Assembly: GCA_007133055.1 (NCBI GenBank)
Contig: SLNM01000103.1
Location: 1 to 6,728, forward strand
Length of the DNA: 6,728 nt
Direction of reading: 5' to 3'
Source: Lentisphaeria bacterium
Lineage (GTDB): Bacteria > Verrucomicrobiota > Lentisphaeria > Oligosphaerales > PUNB01
In this document: positions 1 through 6,696 of the stretch, piece after piece
Layout: every line of letters begins with the position of its first letter
Numbering within the stretch: the first letter of the stretch is position 1
Notes under the pieces: generated by a model
The model's database searches: none
The model's input: the letters and a program-made list of their open reading frames with translations, nothing else
Told to the model about the DNA's origin: nothing
Position numbers and translations under genes: made by a program

Positions 1-749
1 ACCGGCAGATTGCTGTTCAGCTCACCGGCGGTATAATCCTCTTCCTCGCAAAGGGGGATCACCGGCAGTTTTGTCCCGCCGTTAAAAGCGATGATGCTTT
101 CCGGGTTGCCGACTCTGGCCGCCGCCGCCAAGCTGGCAAAGTTGGGCGGATCGGGGAAACGGTACATTTGATCGGCATAGAAGCATCCATCAATCCACCA
201 GCCTTTGATGGATGATCCCCAGCGCTCGGACCATTCTCGAATCACCGCCTCCCAGTTGCGTTGAAAACCGGTCAGCCTCGCATCCGCATTCGCGGCGGCG
301 AGATATTTCCCGGGCTCCAATCCCCAGGCGCGGGCATCCCAGGGAGGCGTACAGCCCAGGGCTTCAACTGCTTCGCGGTGATTGCTCGGGGCGTGGGATG
401 AGAGATAGACCATCAGCCTGGTACCCGTACCCTCCAGCGCCCGGGCAATATCGGCAATCAGATCGCGGTTCGACAGCCGGGAAGGTTTTATGCCGGTCAA
501 TTCATCGTAGGTTTGATTGGGCGAACAGTAAAAGCCGGAGTTCTGCCCCAGGGTAATGCAGAAATACGGCGCCCCCATTTGCTGAAGTTGCTTCGCCAGT
601 GCTTCGACATCGAACGATTCCACCTGGCGATTCCAGGTGTCGCTGTCGAGATTCAACGGGGTTCGCTGGCCTGCCGTGTCGGCCAGGTAGTGGCAGAACA
701 CGCCCCATTTGGCTTTTTTGAGCCAGGCGGCTCTATTTGGTTTAGACAT
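1..749 (-). CDS. GH29 (alpha-L-fucosidase)-like protein, 3' end cut off by window edge
   Basis: The reading frame is open from ATG at 749 to the left edge, giving 249 residues without a stop. The N-terminus (WLKKAKWGVFCHY, residues 9-21) resembles the GH29 opening where the protein normally reads W(F)xxAKFGIFxHW, with His20 kept. GWWIDG (183-188) matches the motif carrying the GH29 nucleophile, which would be Asp187. The normally conserved HHDGF segment is replaced by GQNSGFYCSPN (68-78), so the two sugar-binding histidines are missing and true fucosidase activity is doubtful. There is no signal peptide, so the protein should be cytoplasmic, unlike the secreted beta-helix protein encoded just upstream. 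The two genes are 9 bases apart and probably co-transcribed. The start is supported by AGGA 7 bases upstream. The fold assignment is fairly safe; the substrate is unknown and the C-terminal part lies outside the window. Confidence 0.75.
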   Translation of the reverse strand, partial: MSKPNRAAWLKKAKWGVFCHYLADTAGQRTPLNLDSDTWNRQVESFDVEALAKQLQQMGAPYFCITLGQNSGFYCSPNQTYDELTGIKPSRLSNRDLIADIARALEGTGTRLMVYLSSHAPSNHREAVEALGCTPPWDARAWGLEPGKYLAAANADARLTGFQRNWEAVIREWSERWGSSIKGWWIDGCFYADQMYRFPDPPNFASLAAAARVGNPESIIAFNGGTKLPVIPLCEEEDYTAGELNSNLP

Positions 750-756
750 TATTAAT

Positions 757-761
757 TCCTA
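757..761 (-). promoter_or_regulatory. Shine-Dalgarno of the GH29-like gene overlapping the stop codon of the beta-helix gene
   Basis: On the minus strand the sequence reads TAGGAATTAATAATG. The TAG stop of the beta-helix gene (759-761) shares AG with an AGGA ribosome-binding sequence (757-760), which lies 7 bases before the ATG of the next gene. This arrangement fits translational coupling within one operon. Confidence 0.65.
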
Positions 762-3503
762 TTCAATTTTCAGCTCGACGTTGCCGATATCCCAGATGCA
801 GCCGACATGATGGGTTACGAATCGCAGGTGAAGGCCGGTGGCCTCTTCCGGGATTTCCAGAGTCAATTCAGCCGTTTCCCAACGGTTGAGGTTGGTGAAC
901 CTGACCCCCCGCTCTTGTCCAACGCGATTGCCGTCGATGTCAGTGGCGAAGATCTCCCAGCGCGGCACCTGCCAGGCCTGCTCACCGGGAGAGAGATCGT
1001 TCAGGCGCATGGGTACCCGGGCGGAGACCGAGCGGGCATTTTCCGGCAGGGCCAGATCGGCAAAGAGCGCCTGGCGACTTCTCAAAAAAGGCTGTTCAAT
1101 GCGAACGAAAGACGAGTTGTCCTCCGTTTTAAGGCTTAAGTACGGATTGAGAATGGCCAGATACTGGAAGTGTCTGATCGGCTCGTGGCGGGAAGTGTCC
1201 TGAACGGGCAGGGTGTTTTTGCCGAGGTTCAAGGAAGGCCGCCATTCCCGGGTGCGCTGCCAGCCATCCGCCAGCGCCTCGATGAATTCCGCTTCGGACA
1301 AACGCTCCCGGTGCGGGCCGACAAATGGCTTTTCCTCCATGGGATTTTCCCATTCGACTTGTTCGACAGACATGGTGGGATAGAACGTTTCCTCTGCCGC
1401 CCGGTTGGCAACATGGAAGAACGGCGGATAGCCGATGCTGTAAAATTGCAGGAAGCTGCTGATCTCGGCTTCCGTGCGGGTTTGCCATTCCGGACGGTCT
1501 TCAACCCTGACCGAGGAGTTCTCCAGGGTGAAATTGGCATTGGGAATATAGCGTCCCGGCATATTCCCCCGCTGCGACCCAGGGGCGCCGCCGACTAAGA
1601 CCTGGCGGCTGGAGTACACCATGAAGGTGACCGCGTTGCCGATAAATTCGCTGTTCTCAACCCGGACTTCATTGGCGTCGTGAAAGCGAATCGCTTCGGC
1701 GTTGCGAACAAAGCGGGAATTGCCGATGTCGATATGCTGGGCCAGTTCCAGCAAAACAGCGGCTTCCAGGGCGTTGTCCTCGAAATGGCTGTTTTCGATT
1801 TCAATATGGTAGCACCACAGATCGACCCAGAACCCGGGAGCCAGATTGCCCACGGCCCTGTAGTTGTCCAGGCGGATGTGTTCGACCCAGTGCAGTTTGA
1901 TCCCGGCCACCGACCAGGCATTGTAGCCGCCGGCATTGCCGCGCCAGTTGTTGTAATTGGTCTCGGAATCCTCAATCAGCAGATTGCGGACGCGCCAGCC
2001 GAACAGGCCGAGGCCGCCGTTGTGGTTGATCTGGCTGTTGCGGATAGTGACGTTTTCGGCGTCGTTAAGCCCCAGGCCGCCGGAGTTGTTGTGGACAAAA
2101 CGGCAGTTTTCAATCAGCAGATTGCTGGTGCCTCGGACGGCGAACGTATTGTGCAGGCGCTGATTGTCGTGGGCGAACTCGAGGTTGCGAAGAATAACAT
2201 TGGGCTTGTCGGAGATGTCCAAAATCGAGCGTCGCCCGCCCGGTTCAGAATCCGCCACCTCGACCAGGCGCTGGCGGGGGTCTATTCCCTCTTTCGGGTA
2301 AATGACCAGGCGCCGGTTCGCATCGTCCACCCAGAATCGACCTGGGATCAATTTCTCTTCCGTCAGCACCTGTCGCAAGGGTTCGCCGTCAATGAAAACC
2401 ATTTCGCGGCGCAGCAGGATCGGTTCGGTTTGTCCCCAGGCGGAAGTACTGGGTTCAATATTCTTATCGAACGCGGTTTCATATCTGCCGTTGCCAACAG
2501 CGCGCCAATCGTCGTACACGCTGGAGGCGCGAATCGAAACAGCGCCCGGTTGTTCGCCTTCTATAATAAGCATGGTTTGCCTGCCTTTCGGCTGGAGTCG
2601 GCCGAGTGACAAATCGTCCTCCCGATACACGCCGGATGCCAGGCGAATGCCAACCGCCTCGCCCCGGTTCAGCAATGGAGTCGCCTTGTTCAAGGCCGCC
2701 GCCAGGGTGGCCAGCGGTGCCGCCTGCATAAGTCCGTCGTTGCCGTCGTCGCCATCGGGGGCGACATAGAGGAAGACGGTCTCGTCGGGTTCACTCAGGC
2801 TGGCGCCGTCAATCTTGATCGGCGGAGGGATAGAGCGAGTACTCCAGGCCGTTTGCTCGCCGGTGGTGATCGGGACGATACCCTCGACTTCCGGTTTTAC
2901 CTCGCTGGGTATTTCGTAGTCTTCATCGACCTCAATCGAAATATCGGTGAAATCCACTGTTCCCGACGAACGCCACATGCCAAGCTGCAGGTTGAGGTGT
3001 TTGGCGTCAGGCGGGATTATTTCCCGGGACTCGAACAGTTGCCAGCCATCCGTCGGTTTCCGCAACCTCGGCGAGGCCGGCCAGCCGCCGGTTCGGCTTC
3101 CCGAAGCGTCGCGAAACTCCATGGCGAAGCGGGCGCCGGTCCAGCCGGCCTCGCCCGGAACCAGGTTTTCCGCCCGCATCTTCACCGAGACAATCAAGGC
3201 CCCGTCGGCTGGGTTCACCGGAATGTTCTGAAATATGGCTGCCGCGCCAGGCTGGTCGCGGGATATGCGCAAGAAGTTCCTGCCGTCTTCCTCGTGGACG
3301 GACACGAATGCTGGCGCGCCGGCGGTGTAATTCCAGTCCTGCGCCTGCCCGCTATCGTCGGTGGCGAATTCAGCATTTTTTATCAGATTCTCCGCGAAAA
3401 GACCCGAAGCCATAAACAACCATGCGGTGGCCGCAAAAGCGGTCAATTTCAGAATGGAAAAACTACGCTTGCTTCTGATGTTAGTCTGTTTTTGTGTAAT
3501 CAT
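759..3503 (-). CDS. Secreted right-handed parallel beta-helix protein with two flanking beta-sandwich domains
   Basis: The protein has 914 residues from the chosen ATG. A signal peptide spans about residues 1-37: a basic stretch, then hydrophobic LKLTAFAATAWLFMASG, with cleavage likely after LFA. Residues 39-192 look like a CBM4/9-type beta-sandwich. Around 244-257, FLYVAPDGDDGNDG followed by APLATLAAALNKA is the usual N-terminal cap of pectate-lyase-like and DUF1565 proteins. Residues 435-632 carry repeated N-x-x-I-x-N/D turns (NVILRN, NLLIEN, NVTIRN, NLLIED, HIEIEN, HIDIGN) typical of a right-handed beta-helix. Residues about 797-914 form a second sandwich similar to the first. The layout recalls polysaccharide lyases and GH141-like hydrolases, but I see no diagnostic catalytic residues, so the reaction is unassigned. 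An in-frame start 35 codons upstream exists; ATG 3503 is preferred because AGGAAA precedes it and the signal peptide begins there. Confidence 0.85.
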   Translation of the reverse strand: MITQKQTNIRSKRSFSILKLTAFAATAWLFMASGLFAENLIKNAEFATDDSGQAQDWNYTAGAPAFVSVHEEDGRNFLRISRDQPGAAAIFQNIPVNPADGALIVSVKMRAENLVPGEAGWTGARFAMEFRDASGSRTGGWPASPRLRKPTDGWQLFESREIIPPDAKHLNLQLGMWRSSGTVDFTDISIEVDEDYEIPSEVKPEVEGIVPITTGEQTAWSTRSIPPPIKIDGASLSEPDETVFLYVAPDGDDGNDGLMQAAPLATLAAALNKATPLLNRGEAVGIRLASGVYREDDLSLGRLQPKGRQTMLIIEGEQPGAVSIRASSVYDDWRAVGNGRYETAFDKNIEPSTSAWGQTEPILLRREMVFIDGEPLRQVLTEEKLIPGRFWVDDANRRLVIYPKEGIDPRQRLVEVADSEPGGRRSILDISDKPNVILRNLEFAHDNQRLHNTFAVRGTSNLLIENCRFVHNNSGGLGLNDAENVTIRNSQINHNGGLGLFGWRVRNLLIEDSETNYNNWRGNAGGYNAWSVAGIKLHWVEHIRLDNYRAVGNLAPGFWVDLWCYHIEIENSHFEDNALEAAVLLELAQHIDIGNSRFVRNAEAIRFHDANEVRVENSEFIGNAVTFMVYSSRQVLVGGAPGSQRGNMPGRYIPNANFTLENSSVRVEDRPEWQTRTEAEISSFLQFYSIGYPPFFHVANRAAEETFYPTMSVEQVEWENPMEEKPFVGPHRERLSEAEFIEALADGWQRTREWRPSLNLGKNTLPVQDTSRHEPIRHFQYLAILNPYLSLKTEDNSSFVRIEQPFLRSRQALFADLALPENARSVSARVPMRLNDLSPGEQAWQVPRWEIFATDIDGNRVGQERGVRFTNLNRWETAELTLEIPEEATGLHLRFVTHHVGCIWDIGNVELKIE

Positions 3504-3510
3504 GATTTGG

Positions 3511-3518
3511 TTTCCTTT
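3511..3518 (-). promoter_or_regulatory. Ribosome-binding site that decides the start of the beta-helix gene
   Basis: Reading on the minus strand, AAAGGAAA lies 7 bases before the ATG at 3501-3503 (9 bases counted from AGGA). No comparable sequence precedes the in-frame ATG codons further upstream, and only this start puts the basic and hydrophobic signal-peptide segments close to the N-terminus. Confidence 0.6.
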
Positions 3519-3636
3519 CTTATGGGTTGCGTATTGCATTGGGAGCGGTCGACACCACTCCTTATAAAGTATGAGGCTTGCTTCTTGACCATCCCGCAAG
3601 CCAGTCATTCGTCAAAAAACTGCGCCAGGTAGCCTT

Positions 3637-3795
3637 ATGTCAGGGTCAGGGGAGCCAGTCATCCGCCATCTCGGTGTTGCCGGCATTGCCAAGAAGTCCA
3701 ATCCAGGCAAGAGCTGGTTTATCTACGATGTCTCTCCCAGTCGCTACAGCACGCTTCGCATGTTGGGGCTGGCTCGGACTCGCAGCTACCCATAA
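3637..3795 (+). CDS. Possible small ORF of 52 residues, unknown function (may be a gene remnant)
   Basis: This plus-strand frame opens at ATG 3637 and ends at TAA 3793-3795. Its product is polar and slightly basic, with the readable core KSWFIYDVSPSRYSTLRMLG (residues 25-44). Codon third positions look like those of the surrounding genes rather than random sequence. AGGT lies 6 bases before the ATG, a weak ribosome-binding site. I do not recognise the family. The opposite strand is also open here, but its product is low in complexity. The ORF points against all four main genes and is followed by a second damaged plus-strand reading frame, so both may be leftovers of a locus interrupted or eroded between the GH8 and beta-helix genes. 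No signal peptide or membrane segment is visible. Confidence 0.3.
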   Translation: MSGSGEPVIRHLGVAGIAKKSNPGKSWFIYDVSPSRYSTLRMLGLARTRSYP

Positions 3796-3796
3796 A

Positions 3797-4051
3797 CGTA
3801 CCAAGAAATACTTTTTCTCGGCTTCTGTCTTATCGCCACCACCGCCGCGATTGCAGCCGGCGCTGTCACGTACGCACGGCAGCCATCGACCGCGCCGCCG
3901 CCAGCGGGGGGGGGGCACGGTGTATTTTCCCCGCCCGACCGACGCCACCGGCCACGCGGTCTACCGGCTCTCCGGACCTATCCGCGTGCATGGCAGTGTC
4001 AACCGCATCATCGGCATGAAGGCCATGGTCAATGTCGCCGATTCCCATTAG
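3797..4051 (+). pseudogene. Frameshifted small membrane-anchored protein gene (candidate)
   Basis: Coding-like sequence appears in pieces in two plus-strand frames. A basic stretch KRTKKYFF reads in one frame. After a T run (3812-3816) the sensible reading moves to another frame as LGFCLIATTAAIAAGAV, a good membrane segment, then YARQPSTAPPPAGGG. After a run of ten G (3906-3915) it returns to the first frame as TVYFPRPTDATGHAVYRLSG and further residues, ending VNVADSH and TAG at 4049-4051. Nine G instead of ten would join the last two pieces. The reconstructed product is about 85 residues: a short basic N-terminus, one membrane anchor, a proline/glycine linker and a small beta-rich domain. 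No start codon remains at its expected N-terminus. It may be a decayed gene, a phase-variable gene or an assembly error. The family is not recognised. Confidence 0.35.
3906..3915 (+). repeat. Homopolymer run of ten G
   Basis: Ten consecutive G lie inside the candidate small membrane-protein reading frame. Removing one G (or adding two) would fuse the upstream membrane-segment frame to the downstream C-terminal frame. Runs of this kind are prone to slippage in replication and to miscounting in sequencing. Confidence 0.9.
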
Positions 4052-4076
4052 TGACTATTAGTGAAAATCAGTGGTT
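4047..4076. repeat. Tandem 10-base repeat, three copies
   Basis: Three adjacent units read ATTAGTGACT, ATTAGTGAAA and ATCAGTGGTT on the plus strand, in exact 10-base register. The first unit overlaps the TAG stop of the plus-strand remnant. The tract lies between two converging reading frames. It is not a convincing hairpin. From general familiarity I believe strings of this style recur between genes in PVC-group genomes, but I cannot verify that here. Confidence 0.75.
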
Positions 4077-4090
4077 TATCTTATGTTCCC

Positions 4091-4108
4091 TTCTTTGTGT
4101 TCTTTGCG
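4091..4108. repeat. Tandem 9-base repeat, two copies
   Basis: Two adjacent units read TTCTTTGTG and TTCTTTGCG on the plus strand; on the minus strand they read as CGCAAAGAA and CACAAAGAA. They begin 4 bases after the GH8 stop codon in the direction of GH8 transcription, so they would lie at the start of its 3' untranslated region. Confidence 0.7.
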
Positions 4109-4112
4109 GTAA

Positions 4113-5411
4113 TCAATCAATGCGGAAATTCATCCCGCCGGTCAGGTGAAGCAGGTAATAGGCCTGTGCCAGGCGAAGCTGCGGGTTGCCTTCGGTGTCG
4201 AAGTCCCTGAGCGCTTCGGCCATGCGCTCAAGCATGTCGCGATACTCCTCGTCAACCATGGCCGCCATCGCGGCGTGACCGATGTGCCAGATATTCGGCT
4301 CGCCCCAGCCCGCGTTGCCCGGACCCCGGGGGTTGACACAGCCCGAGCGAAAATCCCCCATGCGATAGCCGGTCTTTATCTGGCCCGGATCGCCACCGGT
4401 CTGCTCAAGGAATCGGCCCGCCAGAAAACGCAGCATCTTTTCTCCATGGGCATCGCCATAGTTGGTGTAGGCATGGCTAGCCCGAGCGGTAATCCGACCC
4501 GGTCCCCAGTTAAACATGTTCCAGCCTGAATCATAGCGCCTGGTCATGTCGCTGGCTGGCGATCCGTCCTTGCGCACCTGGTGGGGCGGCCAGGAAAAGG
4601 GGTGGTCATCCGCGTCCCCGTAAAATTTTGCCAGTGTCGGTCTCTGGAGATTGATTTCGGCTTTATAGACGGATTCCAATCCGTCCACCTCCTCGGTCCA
4701 GTTCCTGTTGCCAGTGCGATCCTGGTAGTTCCGGAAGTAGCCATACGCCCCATAATGGATATAGTAGTGTTCGTCCGCACCTCGGGCATATGCGCGATGG
4801 GATCGATTGAAACCCTTGCCGCTGATGGCGTTGGGACTCTCGGGATTGGTAGCGTGGGCACGCTGGGTATCGTATATTTGCTGGATATAGTAGGTCGCCC
4901 AGTCCGCCCAGCTTTTATCCTCATCGTCGCGATAGTTCGGCCATTTCCGTGCCGCCATATCCAAGGCAATGGCATAGTCAACGTCGGCATCAATAACATT
5001 CGAGCCACGCCACTGCTCCGAATCCTCCCCGATAAGCCAGGGCACCAATCCGACTCTTTGCTTGGGGATGTAGTGTTTGCAGAAGTTCCACAATTGCTGG
5101 GCGGTTTCATGGTCGTCGTGCATGACCGCCATGATCAGCGCCCATGCATGATATTCGCCCCGGGTGTCACCGCGCCAGAACTGTCGGAGCATGTTGGATC
5201 CGGGCGTGTGCTCGCTGGTGAGCCCCTCCTGCTTGAAGCGCTCCCAGGCGTCGCGGGCATCCTCGGCGGTGACGGATTGCGGAAGAATCCCGAATCGCAA
5301 CTCCTCGGGTGCTCCATTATCCATCGCGCCGACAGCTATTACCAACGCTAGAACACCACAAAACACCATTCTTTTAATCGTTGTTGACAGTGTCAATTTA
5401 TCGTTTTCCAT
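4113..5411 (-). CDS. Secreted GH8-family glycoside hydrolase (divergent endoglucanase/chitosanase-like)
   Basis: The protein has 432 residues, near the usual GH8 length. Residues 11-29 (TIKRMVFCGVLALVIAVGA) form a signal peptide, so it should act outside the cytoplasm. IDADVDYAIALDMAARKW (140-157) matches the GH8 signature D-[AG]-D-x2-[IM]-A-x-[SA]-[LIVM] closely, with Tyr where Ile/Met is usual. GEYHAWALIMAVMHDDHETA (85-104) aligns with the SEGxGYGMLIAV segment holding the catalytic acid, here Glu86. Asp141 corresponds to the substrate-binding Asp of the signature, and Asp294 in RYDSGWN to the catalytic base. The spacing from Glu86 to Asp141 (55 residues) is close to that in clostridial CelA. 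The SEG motif is altered and the Arg expected after the base is absent, so the substrate may differ; GH8 members cut beta-1,4-glucan, chitosan, xylan or mixed glucan. A GGA-containing sequence lies somewhat far (about 13 bases) from the ATG. Confidence 0.85.
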   Translation of the reverse strand: MENDKLTLSTTIKRMVFCGVLALVIAVGAMDNGAPEELRFGILPQSVTAEDARDAWERFKQEGLTSEHTPGSNMLRQFWRGDTRGEYHAWALIMAVMHDDHETAQQLWNFCKHYIPKQRVGLVPWLIGEDSEQWRGSNVIDADVDYAIALDMAARKWPNYRDDEDKSWADWATYYIQQIYDTQRAHATNPESPNAISGKGFNRSHRAYARGADEHYYIHYGAYGYFRNYQDRTGNRNWTEEVDGLESVYKAEINLQRPTLAKFYGDADDHPFSWPPHQVRKDGSPASDMTRRYDSGWNMFNWGPGRITARASHAYTNYGDAHGEKMLRFLAGRFLEQTGGDPGQIKTGYRMGDFRSGCVNPRGPGNAGWGEPNIWHIGHAAMAAMVDEEYRDMLERMAEALRDFDTEGNPQLRLAQAYYLLHLTGGMNFRID

Positions 5412-5430
5412 TTCAATCTGCTATTCCTAT

Positions 5431-5472
5431 TTCGGGTTTCGGGTTTCGGGTTTCAGATTTCAGATTTCGGGG
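5431..5472. repeat. Heptad repeat array, left arm (six 7-base units)
   Basis: The plus strand reads TTCGGGT three times, TTCAGAT twice and TTCGGGG once, in exact 7-base register. On the minus strand this is a GAAACCC/GAAATCT array lying 19 bases before the GH8 start codon, so it would be part of the GH8 leader if transcription comes from upstream. The stop codon of the four-helix-bundle remnant (5460-5462) lies inside it. Bases 5435-5456 are complementary to 5719-5740 at 21 of 22 positions. Confidence 0.9.
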
Positions 5473-5701
5473 GGCCATCCTGACGGACACAGTTCGCTTT
5501 CCGAACCATAAGGCTCGTGAGGTTCGGCCACATGCCATCGGCGGTCGCTAACCGGCAGCTTTTTCTCAAGCGTCTTCTCTAAGCCGTTGAGCATGCGGAT
5601 ACATTCCCGATAGCGTTCCTGGTACTGCTGGAATGTGTCTGGCACAGCTTACGGTAGACCTCCAAATCCTCAACCGTCATGTACGTCTTACCTACCGCCA
5701 C
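5460..5701 (-). pseudogene. Four-helix-bundle protein (23S rRNA intervening-sequence/S23 type), internally deleted remnant
   Basis: A strong AGGAGG (5707-5712) sits 5 bases before GTG 5701. That frame begins with VAVGKTY and MTVEDLEVYRKLCQ (residues 8-21), a typical N-terminus of the four-helix-bundle family (TIGR02436/PF05635), then turns to nonsense and stops at 5579-5581. From about 5642 a second frame reads PDTFQQYQERYRECIRMLNG and then LEKTLEKKLPVSDRRW, which resembles the family's C-terminal helix, ending with TGA at 5460-5462. Intact members have about 110-130 residues; here the middle helices are missing and the two halves are out of frame, so about 60-70 codons plus a frame-changing remainder seem to have been lost around 5640. 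Heptad repeats in inverted orientation lie at both ends. Family members occur as inserts in rRNA genes and as Avd in diversity-generating retroelements; no such partner is visible here. Confidence 0.6.
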
Positions 5702-5706
5702 CTTTT

Positions 5707-5712
5707 CCTCCT
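5707..5712 (-). promoter_or_regulatory. Strong Shine-Dalgarno of the four-helix-bundle remnant
   Basis: AGGAGG on the minus strand lies 5 bases from GTG 5701. Its first bases come from the last heptad unit (TTTCAGG followed by AGG), so the repeat array contributes directly to the translation signal. This supports GTG 5701 as the ancestral start over ATG 5680. Confidence 0.55.
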
Positions 5713-5740
5713 GAAAGCCTGAAACCCGAAACCTGAAACC
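5710..5740. repeat. Heptad repeat array, right arm (four units, inverted relative to the left arm)
   Basis: On the minus strand this reads GGTTTCA, GGTTTCG, GGTTTCA and then GGCTTTCAGG, the last with one extra C. It is the reverse-complement orientation of the array at 5431-5472, so the two arms could pair as a long imperfect stem around the remnant. From 5741 to 5857 I see no further repeat units and no gene. Confidence 0.88.
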
Positions 5741-5857
5741 TTTGTCACGAGCACCGTATCACACTTGGACGCCCCGATACCGGACCACCCCATAAAATTC
5801 GAGAAAGAACCATTAATGTTAGTATCCCTTGCTGAAGACGCCTTGTGCGTGTCGGGG

Positions 5858-6661
<804 letters not shown>

Positions 6662-6668
6662 AATCACA

Positions 6669-6672
6669 CCTC
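6669..6672 (-). promoter_or_regulatory. Ribosome-binding site that decides the pilin-like gene start
   Basis: GAGG on the minus strand is 7 bases before ATG 6661 but only 1 base before the alternative GTG 6667, which makes the ATG the likely start. Confidence 0.6.
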
Positions 6673-6696
6673 ATAAAAAATACATTTATTAAGCGG

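Noticed and set aside
1680..2609. Long plus-strand open frame of 309 residues
   Set aside because: It lies wholly opposite the beta-helix repeats of the minus-strand gene; its Val/Ala/Gln-rich translation mirrors those repeats and shows no domain of its own.
3561..3615. Possible promoter of the beta-helix gene: TATAAG at 3561-3566 and TTGACG at 3610-3615 on the minus strand
   Set aside because: The two elements are 43 bases apart, and no acceptable partner lies 16-18 bases from either, so no promoter can be claimed.
3600..3667. Near-repeat GCCAGTCAT[T/C]CG[T/C]C at 3600-3613 and 3654-3667, considered as target duplications of an insertion
   Set aside because: Only 12 of 14 bases match and the 40 bases between them look like no known element; chance similarity is likely.
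3646..3948. Minus-strand open frame of 100 residues in the gap before the beta-helix gene
   Set aside because: The product is Arg/Pro/Gly-rich and low in complexity, while the opposite strand reads more naturally as coding; it is probably a shadow of the plus-strand remnants.
4581..5351. Plus-strand open frame of 256 residues opposite the GH8 gene
   Set aside because: It is the antisense shadow of the GH8 gene, which has clear signature motifs and a signal peptide on the minus strand.
5431..5740. CRISPR array or diversity-generating retroelement, because of repeats and a four-helix-bundle (Avd-like) protein
   Set aside because: The repeats are contiguous 7-base units without spacers, and no reverse transcriptase, variable region or template repeat is present in the window.
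5754..5798. Possible hairpin pairing GTATC with GATAC just outside the right heptad array
   Set aside because: The stem is only about five continuous base pairs with a large loop; there is no support for function.
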